Source: Cacajao melanocephalus
Lineage: Eukaryota; Chordata; Mammalia; Primates; Pitheciidae
DNA length: 64,000 nt
Assembly: GCA_963573385.1 (NCBI GenBank)
Contig: CAUYLG010027035.1
Coordinates: 1-64,000 of the forward strand
Reading direction: 5' to 3'
Under the pieces are notes generated by a model. It was not told the origin of the DNA and made no database searches. It saw nothing but the letters and a program-made list of their open reading frames with translations. The position numbers and the translations under genes were made by a program. The first letter of the stretch is position 1, and each line of letters begins with the position of its first letter. Shown piece by piece: positions 26,570 to 38,156 of this stretch.

Positions 26570-26872
26570 ATTTTTTTTTTCTGTATTTTTGAGACAGAGT
26601 TTCACTCTATTGCTAGGCTGGAGTGCACTGGCATGATCCCAGCTCACTGCAACCTCTGCCCCCTGGGGTCCAAGCGATTCTTATGTCTCAGCCTCCCATG
26701 TAGCTGGGATTACAGGCATGTGCTACCATGCTTGGCTCATTTTTGTATGTTTAGTAGAGACAGAGTTTAACCATGTTGGCCAGGTTGGTCTTGAACTCCT
26801 GACCTCAGGTGATCCACTCACCTCGGCTTCCCAAAGAGTTGAGATTACAGGTATAAGACAATGCGCCCAGCC
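26570..26872 (-). mobile_element. Alu, minus strand
   Basis: tttttgagacagagtttcac ... gtagctgggattacaggcat ... aatgcgcccagccc. Full length, fairly diverged. Confidence 0.93.
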
Positions 26873-27156
26873 CTAAATTACATTTTGCTTAGGAGTTGGA
26901 CAAGATTGATCCTTCAACTTGGTTTGTTGTCATACCAGCTGCAATAGGGGTGCCAAGGAAGGCAGAAGCAAATAAAAGCCACACTGTGGGAATGAGCAGA
27001 ACATCACTCACCTGGGCACAGGGGCCCTTGTCTGCTTTTGCCTGCCTGAGTCACTGATACCAGCTCCTAGCATACAGTAGATGCTGATTAAATATTTATT
27101 GGATGAACAAATGAATATCTCTAACTTGACTTCTTTTTCTCCCATTATTCCCATAG

Positions 27157-27294
27157 GAGTGGCCCCAATGGCAAAGCTGGCATCTTATGGCTCAACAAAG
27201 GCGGCTGTGACCATGTTCTCATCAGTTATGAGAATCGAGCTTTCCAAGTGGGGAGTTAAAGTTGTTTCCATCCAACCTGGAGGCTTCCGAACGA
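27157..27294 (+). CDS. HSD17B2: HSD17B2 exon 4: catalytic YxxxK motif
   Basis: Exon 4 begins after the acceptor attcccatag and ends before gtaggt. It has two bases finishing a split Gly, 45 codons and one base of a split Ser (138 nt). The translation VAPMAKLASYGSTKAAVTMF contains the SDR catalytic pair Tyr232 and Lys236 (YGSTK; human YGSSK). The Tyr abstracts the proton from the 17-beta-hydroxyl and the Lys lowers its pKa and binds the nicotinamide ribose. It ends KVVSIQPGGFRT, the PGG turn that closes over the cofactor. About nine residues differ from remembered human, including GGFR for GGFL and a Ser at the exon 4/5 junction where human has Asn. The exon is isolated by 14.6 kb of intron upstream and 7.3 kb downstream. 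Confidence 0.95.
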
Positions 27295-28320
27295 GTAGGT
27301 TTCTGAGCCCAAGAACCCTGTGATGTTCATCCGGGAAGGGATCCCTGAGGGTCCTCTTGGTCTGGCAGAGCACACATGGAACCCCTCAGTGCTGTCAGAG
27401 ATGAACACAGCCAGACATCAGTTAAAGTGGTGAAAACAGGCTTAATTCAGTAACTGCTGACAGTAGGGGAAAGAGTTAAGCTACATTCTGATTTGTGCAA
27501 AGGCAATTTAAACATTTTAAAAAAAGAATGAAGGAGAGGGGAGAGCGGGGCTCAGTAGGTCAGATAAGTGAAAAGGTACAAGGGTCCATCAGTGTTCATA
27601 CAGGGGGTTCAGCTGTGTCTGCCACTTGGCAATCAAAGAAGTCCAGATTCTTTCTTCCCACAGAGACTGAGAAACAGAGGTCTGATCCTTCGTGATGATT
27701 CAGTTCCAAAGGAATGGCTCTCAGGTCCTGGAGAAAAAAGCTTCTGCATTGCAAGAGCTATGTATTTACAATTCAAAGTTCTTTTTAGTAAGTATTTCAG
27801 GAAAGGGAAGTCAGGGACCTCTCAGGGATGTGTTGGCTAGAACAAATAGTAAATTTTTCTGGTAAGGTTAAGCCTTCTTTAGACAGGCATTTTAGTGAGG
27901 GGCTGGTGTCATCCAAGGGACAGGGCCTTACACTGCTAGAAACTGTGGTGGAGTTTGGTTAAGTCTCTTAGTGCAGGAGTTTGGATGAGGTTGTCATGTA
28001 TCCAGAGTTCTCCAGCTCTCAGTGTCCACCCAGCAGGACTTGGGACGGGTGGGCCTCTTCTAAGTGCCAGGCTCTCCATGGACGGTGTCATCCCTGCTTC
28101 CTTTCACAAAGGAATTGCAGTGGCTCCATAAGTCATAAGCAAGCAGAGGCCCCCTGGTTTAGAGCCCTTGTCCCCTGGTGCCTGCTCTGAGCAGGACCTT
28201 TCTAGGACTCACACTTCCTCCCTTGATGGTAGAGTTGTATTTGGTCTGCGGAAGTGCAGCTCAAAAATGGTCCCTAATTGACTCTCATCAATTTTGATTA
28301 TTTTCATTGCCCCACCCAAA
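27295..28320 (-). mobile_element. Possible LTR-like sequence, minus strand, at the start of intron 4
   Basis: Around 27425-27445 the reverse strand reads gaattaagcctgttttcacc, a phrase like an LTR poly(A)/R region, and the following several hundred bases lack simple structure. Family not identified. The call is a weak resemblance only and the segment may be unique intron. Confidence 0.3.
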
Positions 28321-29324
28321 CCTGTCTAACAAATATAGTCCATTAGCTTCATACCAGGTTTCTTTATTTAGATCAAGAGCTTATTTTCATCTAAAAGTTT
28401 GACTAGATACTCGGAGTAACATTTATTAGTCTTTTGTTCCCGTTGGCTAAGAAGATTTCTTTCCCCAGCTTCTTCATATTTCAGAAACTATATTTTTCTC
28501 CTTCCCTCTGAAGAATATGACCCACCTTCCCTCCACCCCAAGAAGAGATGGCTATTCTCTCCACTCCCCTCCCTGAATATCTGAACTCTGGGCAGAGGCA
28601 GCCTACCCGAAGGCTCCGACTTTCATTCTGGGCCATCAAATATTTAATTGGTGATTTAAGTGAAGATGTAAAAACTATGTCTAATAAATGACCACAAACT
28701 GGTAGGTATCGCTAAACGCACTAAAGAACAAACTCTAAAGGTTTGAATGTTAACCCAAATGCAAAAGATAAAATCTATACAGAAATATTGAAATTTTGAC
28801 TTAAAACACTCAATAGCCGAGAACCTCCTAAGGTTGTGGACGAGGCACAGGACTCAGAGAAAGGGACGGAGACCCAGAGAAAGGAATATGGGTCACCAGG
28901 ATGAGAGGCAGGACCGGGGCAATAGAAATGCAGAGGAGATGAAGTCTTGAGAGGGGTTTCCAACTTGGGGACTCCCTGGGTGGGGAGGAGAATTGTGGGG
29001 AGGTGATGGAGAAGAGACATGGGTCAGAGGTAAAGCCAAATGCGCTGGTTGGACTGAGAGACTGGGATACAGAGAGAGGAAAGCTGGTTGAGAGCTAGTG
29101 GAAGAGGGAAAAGGTGAACCTGGCAGGAGGATTGAGGGTTTGGTGACACAGCTCAAAGAGAATTCCAACACACAGATGTAAAATTCTATTTGGACGAGAC
29201 AGCAACTCTGCAGTTAAGTTATGGGTTTGGAGATTCAGTATAATTGCTATGCATAATATTTCTGGGAAGCTGTTCTTACCAGGCAATGGGCTCCCCACTT
29301 TCCATACATTCTCAACTGATGTTG
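28321..29324 (+). other. Intron 4 sequence without a recognised element
   Basis: Purine-rich on the + strand (28840-29110), which creates long reading frames on the other strand without any recognised domain. No repeat family named. Confidence 0.45.
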
Positions 29325-29875
29325 ATCTTATTTTTTAAAATCGAGAAATATATATACAGAAAAAAGCATTATACACCCATAGTTCAATAAATTATTTTAA
29401 ACACTCTTGTACTTAACACCCAGATCAAAACATAAAACATTACCAAAACCCAAAAACCTCTATATGATCCCCTACCATCACAGCCCTCTCAACCTCCCAA
29501 TAGGGACACCTCTTACTTTTTGTAATGATCATTTATTTGCTTTTCTTCGTAGTGTTAACATCCATCCCAATCAATAGCATTTGACTTTAACTGCTTTTGC
29601 ACTTTGAATGGAATCAATAAGTATGTATCCTTTTGTGTCTGGCCTCTTTCACTCAACATTCTGATTTGACAATGTATCTACATTGTGTGTAGCTGAAGTC
29701 CCCTCATTTCATTGCTGTGTAGTATTTTGTGAATATGCTACAATTTTTCTACTGTTGATGGGATGTTTGAGTCCCTTCTAGTTTGAACGTGTATGAACAT
29801 TGCAGCTATGAACTTTCTAGTACATGTACTTTGGTTTTTGTGTACTCGATTTTCCTATGACACATGCTCCGGAGT
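29325..29875 (-). mobile_element. L1M fragment, minus strand
   Basis: tcgagaaatatatatacaga, acacccatagttcaataaat, tttgactttaactgcttttg, cattgctgtgtagtattttg resemble the reverse L1M 3' region. Confidence 0.65.
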
Positions 29876-29885
29876 GAAACTGTTA

Positions 29886-30843
<958 letters not shown>

Positions 30844-31095
30844 AAGAATGACTAGATCATAGAGTTTTCCTGTCCTCAGCTTTACTGAATCATACCAATC
30901 TGTTTTCTAAAATAGTGCTCTGATTTATACCTCCACCCTTTCTACGTATACTCCAACCACCACAACTCAAGAGGAGCAGGCTTCACATTATTCTCCAGGT
31001 GATGGTGCTGCGCTGGGGTGCATAACATGCCCTAGGATGGGGATCTGGTGCACCATGTACACTATGATGGCTGGAAATCTGAGATCAGATCCTGA

Positions 31096-31555
<460 letters not shown>

Positions 31556-31659
31556 AAGAAAAGGAATCTTTAGGGACACAGACGAGGAGCTTCTGAAGAC
31601 ATTCTAAGAGACATTCCCGATTTTTTTGGCCTGCAATAAAGATAGCTAAATAATACTGC

Positions 31660-31845
31660 ATGCTTAGCATATTTTAAGGGCTTTATGTGCATGATCTCTC
31701 TTAATTCCCACCTATGAAGTAGGCATCGTAATAGTCCCATCTTGCAGTGAGAATGGGGGTGGGGGGCTCAGCAAAGTTAGGTAAGTTCCAAAGCCATAGA
31801 GCTGATAGGAGGCAGAGATGGGATTTCGATCCAGGTCATATCAAT
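31660..31845 (-). repeat. MIR SINE, minus strand
   Basis: gaagtaggcatcgtaatagt, cccatcttgcagtgagaatg, aagccatagagctgatagga, gatgggatttcgatccaggt. Confidence 0.75.
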
Positions 31846-32379
31846 AACTTCATTGTGTGTAGCAACAAAGTGGCACAGAATGGATGGGTGGGGTGGTTGT
31901 GTCAAAAGTGGCAGATGATGATGGACTGATGACAAAAGACTGATAGCTATGTCACTTACAAAGAAAGCTTTGGGGACTCTGGATAGGGTACCCACAAGAG
32001 TGGCCAGAAAGTCCATGATGTGTTTAAAGAATGAGGAGGTAGAAAGGAAAAGGAACCCCCAGCCTGTGAAGGCAGGGACAGGGGAGAGGTAGCAGGAGGA
32101 ATAGTAGCTCACGCAAACACGTTTTTCAGGAACTAGAAGCCTCCAGAGTAACTGTCAGGATAATCATTTCTTTAAGCATGGTGTGTGCCTTCCTGAAAAG
32201 AAAGGAGCAACTGAAACTTTGCTTACATTTTCATGACTAAAATTGGATTTCACTGGCCTACATTTCCAAGTGAGCACCCCTCCTTCTCTGTAGTCCTGAT
32301 ATCCAGCAGTCACCCAAGCTAGCAAAGGCTCATCCCCACAGCTATCTGAGCAACCAAGCACTTCGCAGGAGGGAGCGTG

Positions 32380-32760
32380 GGAAACTGCAACGTTTCTGGA
32401 GAGTCATCTGGCAGTAGCTATTAAAATTCAGAATGAATGTGCCTTTGACCAGGCGGCACTTTGAGGACTCTTGCCTGCAGAAGTAAAGCCAAAGAACAAA
32501 CAAATAGGTTGTGAAAGTCTATTTACTGCAGCAGTGCCTGTAACGCTGAAACCTATAGGAACAACTGGAAGGTCACTGGCTAGGGAAGTGGTTGGCTCAA
32601 AGCTATTCGATGGGAAATTCTGTTGCTTTGGTTTAATCTAGAGACACTGACAAGAAGGGAGGTCTGTGATTTGTTACGAAGCCAAAAAAAAATTTTTCAT
32701 GGAAAATAGAAATATTATAGCATGATCCTTCTTGTTTTTGTTATTTCCCGGTCAAAAAAA
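32380..32760 (+). mobile_element. Probable L1M/HAL1 fragment
   Basis: agagtcatctggcagtagct, tatttactgcagcagtgcct and taggaacaactggaaggtca resemble old L1 ORF2-end phrases. Another piece may lie at 33420-33620 beyond an Alu. Confidence 0.5.
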
Positions 32761-32859
32761 AATTAAACAAAATTCTTCTATGTGTATGTACGTTTGTATG
32801 AACAAGGAAGGAATGTAGAAGGGAACACAAAACTGCTAGTTACCTTAGCGGAGGTTAAT

Positions 32860-33139
32860 TTAAAAAATATGCACATCTCCTTATTATTCACTTTATATAA
32901 TGAGCAGGCACAGCTGCTATATGTTAAAGTAAATATATAATATTTAATTTTATATAATAAGCAGGTATTGCCTTTATTTAAAAAAAATTTATACTTAATC
33001 ATATGTGATGTGTATATTAAATTTAAATATATGTGTAAATTATATTAAAATTATATTTAATGTCTATTTTTAAAACATAAATGAAAAGTGTATCTATTAA
33101 ATTGATTAAATATTTAAAATCTTGTATTTTTATTTTTAC
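32860..33139. repeat. AT-rich low-complexity region
   Basis: About 280 bases dominated by A and T with many short ATTTAAA-like runs. Confidence 0.7.
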
Positions 33140-33418
33140 TTTTTTTGAGACGGAGTCTTGCTCTGTCACCCAGGCTGGAATGCAGTGGTACAATCTCGGC
33201 TCACTGAAACCTCTGCCTCCTGGGTTCAAGCAATTCTTCTTGCCTTAGCCTCCCAAGTACCTGGGATTACAGGTACCCATCACCATGCCCAGCTAACTTT
33301 TGTATTTTTTAGTAGAGACAGGGTTTTGTCATGTTGGCCAGGCTGATCTTGAACTCCTGACCTCAAGTGATCCATGCACATGGGCCTCCCAAAGTGCTGG
33401 GATTATAGGCATGAGCAG
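33140..33418 (-). mobile_element. Alu, minus strand, 5' end missing
   Basis: ttttgagacggagtcttgct ... gtgctgggattataggcatg. The last 25 or so bases of a full Alu are absent. Confidence 0.92.
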
Positions 33419-33419
33419 C

Positions 33420-33620
33420 ATTTGTAAAAGCCCAGTTGAAAACAAGCCGGTGCTCATCGCAGTACAGTGGATAAATAATTCATGGCATATTTACGCAATG
33501 GAATACTATGCCGAAAGGAGAATCAACACACAATGCATGGATGACTCTCACAAACAAAATGTTGAATAAAGAAGCTAATGCAAAACAATGAGGACTATTC
33601 ATACAATTCTGTTTATATAA
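33420..33620 (+). mobile_element. L1M/HAL1 fragment
   Basis: cagtacagtggataaataat, gcaatggaatactatgccga, atggatgactctcacaaaca: end of an old L1 ORF2. Confidence 0.6.
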
Positions 33621-33720
33621 TGTTCAAAACCAGGAAAAATGAATCTATCCTGTTCATCAGGACAGCAGTTACTGAGAAGTGGGCTGAGAGGACAGATTTT
33701 CAAGGCTGGTCCTGTTCTGT

Positions 33721-34064
33721 TTTTTTTTTTTTTTTTTAATTTCCTTTTTATTTTCTTAAAATTGGAGTCTAGCTCTGTTGCCCAGGCTGGAGTGCAGGGG
33801 TGCAATCATATAATAGGTCACTGCATCCTCCAACTCGTAGGCTCAAGGGGTCCTCCCACCTCAGTCTGTGAATAGCTGGGACTACAGGTGGGCACCACTG
33901 TTTCCAGCTAAATTTCTGTGTATATGTACATATATATTTTTTAGAGATGGGATCTCACTATGTCTGTTGCCCAGACTGATTTTGAACTCCTAGGCTCAAG
34001 TGATCCTCCTTCCTGGGCCTCCCAAAGTGCTGATATGACAGGTATGAGCCACTGTGCCCAGCCC
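33721..34064 (-). mobile_element. Old AluJ-like, minus strand
   Basis: tctagctctgttgcccaggc, gctgggactacaggtgggca, gagatgggatctcactatgt, gagccactgtgcccagcc, with an A/T-rich insertion in the middle linker. Confidence 0.9.
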
Positions 34065-34204
34065 TGTTCTGTTCCTTGATCTGTTTGCTGGTCACATGGG
34101 CTCTCCGTTTGGAAAAATCCAATCGCATGTGTACTTTTCTGTATGTGGGATTAGAAATGATACTAAATGCCCTTATAAAGCACATATTTTAAAATGCATT
34201 TGCA

Positions 34205-34573
<369 letters not shown>

Positions 34574-34616
34574 TTACTTGGCCTTCCCAGGACCTGACTC
34601 TTCCCTTTCGCCCCAG

Positions 34617-34978
34617 GTATTGCAGGCTCAAGTGACAAGTGGGAAAAGCTGGAGAAGAACGTTCTGGAACAACTCCCCCGTGAGGTACAGGAAGACTACG
34701 GCCAGGACTACATACTAGCACAGCGGAATTTCCTCCAATTCATCAACTCGAGGGCCAGCACAGACTTCTCTCCGGTGCTGCGGGACATCCAGCATGCTAT
34801 CTCCGCGAAGAGCCCCTTTACCTTTTACACGCCGGGGAAAGCCGCTTACATGTGGGTCTGCTTTGCTTCCTTTTTGCCTACTGGCATATATGATTACCTT
34901 GCTGAAAGAAATGCTGGCAAAATTGAGCCCATGCCCAGAGCTCTAAGCATGCCTAACTATAAGAAAAAGGCCACCTAG
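34617..34978 (+). CDS. HSD17B2: HSD17B2 exon 5: C-terminal substrate-side domain and stop
   Basis: The final exon starts after the acceptor tttcgccccag with two bases of a split Ser, then 119 codons and TAG at 34976. The translation [20 protein letters not shown]... forms the helical substrate-binding cap. It continues [20 protein letters not shown] and [23 protein letters not shown], then a hydrophobic stretch ([21 protein letters not shown]) and the tail [15 protein letters not shown]. The terminal KKxx-like lysines fit ER retention, an inference from the family. Around 26 of 119 residues differ from remembered human, much more than in exon 3, and no key catalytic residue lies here. The acceptor follows an Alu by about 100 bp. 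Length and stop position match the 387-residue family form. Confidence 0.95.
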
Positions 34979-35075
34979 GCAGTGGAAGAACTCAAAGAAG
35001 TGGGAATGTCATAGTCTTAGAATGAAAAGGAAACTGTGGGTTTCTCATTAAAGTTTTTTCCTACTCTGCATTCTC
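34979..35075 (+). other. HSD17B2: HSD17B2 3' UTR (short)
   Basis: Sequence after the TAG up to the presumed cleavage site, roughly 20 nt past the ATTAAA hexamer and just before or within a T/G-rich stretch (ctgtgaagttttttgatgg). About 95 nt in all. No repeat has inserted in it. The 3' end is inferred from the hexamer position, not from transcript data. Confidence 0.7.
35047..35052 (+). promoter_or_regulatory. HSD17B2: Poly(A) signal ATTAAA of HSD17B2
   Basis: ATTAAA, the commonest variant hexamer, lies 69 nt after the stop codon and is followed by a T-rich and then GT-rich segment suitable for CstF binding. No AATAAA is closer to the stop codon. Confidence 0.8.
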
Positions 35076-35208
35076 TGTGAAGTTTTTTGATGGAATACTA
35101 CCTTGTAGTGAGAAGGCTGGAGATTAGCAACAGCCTCATGGAGAGCGTTAATTGAGTCCCTACTATGCACCAAATACATTACAGATATTCTTTCATCTAG
35201 TTCTCATC

Positions 35209-35305
35209 AGAGAACTGATATGAGAGTGTGGGATCTATTCTTTTCTACAGCTTCCTAAGGGTTGAAAACTCTGAGCCATCAGGAGGTGCCGAATAGAGAC
35301 CCCCA
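35209..35305 (+). repeat. Direct repeat A, copy 1 (97 bp, identical to 37562-37658)
   Basis: Starts agagaactgatatgag and ends aatagagaccccca. Constant offset of 2353 to copy 2, no mismatch seen. It sits inside the MIR at 35150, so this is probably the source copy. Confidence 0.93.
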
Positions 35306-35431
35306 GTTCTCTTGATGTTTCTCACTGTCTTCAAAGAGTCTTCCTCACTTCTTCGGTAGCCTGAGCACATACCCCACAGCCTGGTCACTCCATGGCTTGG
35401 AGGAGAGGTTCTCAAATGTGAGTGTGTGTCA
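35305..35431 (+). repeat. Inverted repeat B, copy 1 (127 bp, pairs with 37443-37569)
   Basis: The reverse complement of 37443-37569 with one mismatch (35345 T, where 37529 predicts C). It includes the reversed end of the MER5A that is intact at 37.4 kb, so this is the derived copy. Confidence 0.93.
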
Positions 35432-35490
35432 TCAGAGAGGTTTCTTGTCATACGCTAGCAAAAGGCAGAGCCAGAATTCAAATCCTGGGT

Positions 35491-36436
35491 TGGACTCCAC
35501 TGCCTGCCAAGAGAAGAGGAAGAGAAAGAGAGGAACAAAGAGAAAGAGAGAGGGAAGGGAGGGAAGAGGCGGAAATGGCAAGGGCAGCAGTCCAATGGAT
35601 CCTCAAAGCCTTCCTCACTGTGCATTGATATTCCATAACTACTACAACCAAGGTATTGGATTCACTGTAAATTATCAGAGCTTCGTTCTCTTCCTTCCTC
35701 TTTTTTCCTCTACCAGGAGCTCTGGAGATGATAGATGAGGTCTCCTATCTCAAGCAGAACCCTGGAGACTTCTTGGCAGATCCAGGGAATGTGGCTGACT
35801 GGTTTAGTGTCCATAGTAACCACCGCTGTTACTACATTTCCCCCATCTGAGCATACTGGGATGGAAAAGCCAGTATTATTACCTGGAAGAGCTTAGTGGA
35901 AGGGAGCAATGTCAGATGATTACAGAGGTATGGCCAAGGTCAGTTGGGTGTGGCAAAAGGGGAGGAGTTGGTGAGCAGAGGGTACATAAAGAAAACAAGA
36001 ACATCTTGCTCATTGCAAACCTCTCTGTTCCATTTCCTTTCTAGAATGTGGAGGCCCTTTTTCTATTTTCCTTGGTGATTTCATGAGAGAACATACTATG
36101 ACAGTGCTCTGCAGTTTTCTCCCAGATAAAACAATAAATAGCCATATAGTAGAAAAATACTTATAAAATACTAACATGATATGTTTTTAATGGATAGTCA
36201 TATTGAAAGCCCAGTGGCTCTCTGCCATTGCCTCAGGGCAGAATGGAAAGAAAAAAAATTAGCCTAAGTGTAGATTTCCCTAATAGGCACTTTCTGGGGA
36301 TAAGTGTTGTTGAGGCTAGCACTTCTATTTGCATGATTCCAGTGTTGTTGAGAGAACAAGCGACTTGTTAAGCTTGTAGTTCAAAGTTTGGGAGAGCTCT
36401 GAGGATAGTGCGCTTCCCTAAAAGCCAACAGTCCTC
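35491..36436 (+). other. Intergenic, purine-rich patch and unique sequence
   Basis: 35510-35580 is a (GAGA/AGGA)-type purine tract. The rest has no recognised repeat or coding signal. Confidence 0.5.
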
Positions 36437-36519
36437 AAAGAGTGATCCCTGGACCTGAAGCATTCGCATTGCCCAAGACTGCATTAGAAATGCAGATTCT
36501 CAGGAGACACCCCAATTCT
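36437..36519 (+). mobile_element. MER5A (hAT-Charlie MITE), left half
   Basis: tcctcaaagagtgatccctg, attagaaatgcagattctca match the MER5A first half. The second half is at 37387, after two LTRs. Confidence 0.82.
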
Positions 36520-36970
36520 GTATTATGTTCCTATGGCTGCTGTAACAAATTACCACATATGTAGCAGTTTAAAGCAGCATAAAGGTATATGACCTTACAG
36601 TTCTGGAGGTCAGAATTCTGAAATGGATCTTACAATGCTAGAATCAAGCGGTCAGCAGAGCTGTGTTAATTCTGGAGACTCCAGGAGAGAATCCATCTGT
36701 TGTCTTTTCCAGCATCCAAAGGCCTGCATTCTTTTGCTTATGGCAGCACCACTTCAATCTCCTCTTCCATTGTCACATCTTCTCTGATGGACTCTCCTGC
36801 CTCCCGTTCATAAGGCCTTCCTGATTAAATTGAGCCTACCCAGATAGTCCAGGGGAATCTCCCAATCTCAAGATCCTCAATTTAATCACAACTGCAAAGT
36901 CCTTTTTGCCATGTAAGATAACATATTCACAGGCTTTGAGGATTCATGCACCATTATCATTGTTAAGGAC
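36520..36970 (-). mobile_element. MLT1-type MaLR LTR, minus strand, inside MER5A
   Basis: attatgttcctatggctgct, taacaaattaccacatatgt, agttctggaggtcagaattc, gataacatattcacaggctt. Confidence 0.85.
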
Positions 36971-36971
36971 T

Positions 36972-37366
36972 GTATTAGTCATTTTCACACTGCTATAAAG
37001 AAATACCTGAGTCCAGGTAACTTATAAAGGAAAGAGGTTTCATTGGCTCATCGTTTCACAGGCTAAACAGGAAGCATGGAGAGGGAGGCCTCAGGAAACT
37101 TACAGTCATGGTGGAAGGTAAAGGGGAAGCAGGCATATCTTCACATGGTCCAAGCAGGAGGAAGACAGAGCAGTGTGGAGGCACTACACACTCTTTAAAC
37201 AACCAGATCTCACAGTAACTCACTCACTATCACTGGAACAGCACCAAAGGGGACATCCACTCCCACAATCCAATCACCTCCTACCAGGTCCCTCCTCCAA
37301 CATTGGAGATTACAATTTGACATAAAATTTGGTTAAGGATGTAGACCCAAGTCATATCAAAGACCA
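36972..37366 (-). mobile_element. THE1/MST-type MaLR LTR, minus strand
   Basis: tgtattagtcattttcacac, gaggcctcaggaaacttaca, gtcatggtggaaggtaaagg, ccaatcacctcctaccaggt match reversed THE1/MST. It lies directly next to the older LTR. Confidence 0.9.
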
Positions 37367-37386
37367 TTGTCCTACTGAGCACAGCT

Positions 37387-37475
37387 ACTGAATCAGACAC
37401 AGGGTTGGAGCCAGCAACCTGCGTTGTAATGAGCTCTCCAGGTGACACACACTCACATTTGAGAACCTCTCCTCC
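37387..37475 (+). mobile_element. MER5A, right half
   Basis: ctactgaatcagacacaggg, gagccagcaacctgcgttgt, gagctctccaggtgacacac, acatttgagaacctct complete the element begun at 36437. Confidence 0.82.
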
Positions 37476-37569
37476 AAGCCATGGAGTGACCAGGCTGTGG
37501 GGTATGTGCTCAGGCTACCGAAGAAGTGGGGAAGACTCTTTGAAGACAGTGAGAAACATCAAGAGAACT
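37443..37569 (+). repeat. Inverted repeat B, copy 2 (source copy)
   Basis: Contains the end of the MER5A in its normal context on the left, and pairs with 35305-35431 in inverse orientation. It overlaps repeat A by eight bases (agagaact), a shared microhomology. Confidence 0.93.
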
Positions 37570-37658
37570 GATATGAGAGTGTGGGATCTATTCTTTTCTA
37601 CAGCTTCCTAAGGGTTGAAAACTCTGAGCCATCAGGAGGTGCCGAATAGAGACCCCCA
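37562..37658 (+). repeat. Direct repeat A, copy 2
   Basis: Identical by eye to 35209-35305. Here it is not followed by the rest of the MIR, so this is probably the inserted copy. Confidence 0.93.
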
Positions 37659-37805
37659 TGGATCTGAGAACTCCATATCAGAGAGGCTTATATCGGGTTC
37701 CCCTAAGAAGGGCTTCCACATGATTTTGGAGTTATCTGGGAGCAAAATAAACCACAAGGTGATATACATAGCCAGAGAAAGATTGACAACCTATCATGCT
37801 ACCTT

Positions 37806-38156
37806 CACTGTCAGAGTCCATTTGGGCTGCTGTAACAAAACACTATCAACAGGATAGCTTCCGAACAACAGAGATTTGTTTCTCACCATTTTCAGGGAGT
37901 CCAAGATCAAGGTGCTGGCAGATTTGGTGTTTGGTAAGGGCCTGCTTCCTGGTTCACAGACTTTCATCTTTTCCTTGTACCCTCAGATGGTGGAACAGGT
38001 GAAGGATCTCTCTGGAATCTCTTTGATAAGGGCACTAATACCATTGATGAAGGCAGAACCTCCCAAAGGCCTCACCTCTTAATTCTACTGCACTGGGGAT
38101 TAGGTTTTAACATATTCATTTTGTTGGGACACAAACATTCAGACTTTAGCCCCCAT
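37806..38156 (-). mobile_element. MaLR LTR (MST-like), minus strand
   Basis: gtccatttgggctgctgtaa, agtccaagatcaaggtgctg, aacctcccaaaggcctcacc, ggacacaaacattcagactt. Confidence 0.85.

Larger units (their letters stand above)
35150..35490 (-). repeat. MIR SINE, minus strand, split by an inverted 127-bp insertion
   Basis: The left part ttgagtccctactatgcacc ... gttgaaaactctgagcca and the right part tcagagaggtttcttgtcat ... gccagaattcaaatcctggg together form one reversed MIR. The bases from about 35305 to 35431 between them belong to the inverted copy from 37.4 kb. Confidence 0.65.

Noticed and set aside
28840..29300. Long overlapping minus-strand frames in intron 4
   Set aside because: They come from a purine-rich stretch on the + strand that lacks stops by composition; no domain or conserved start.
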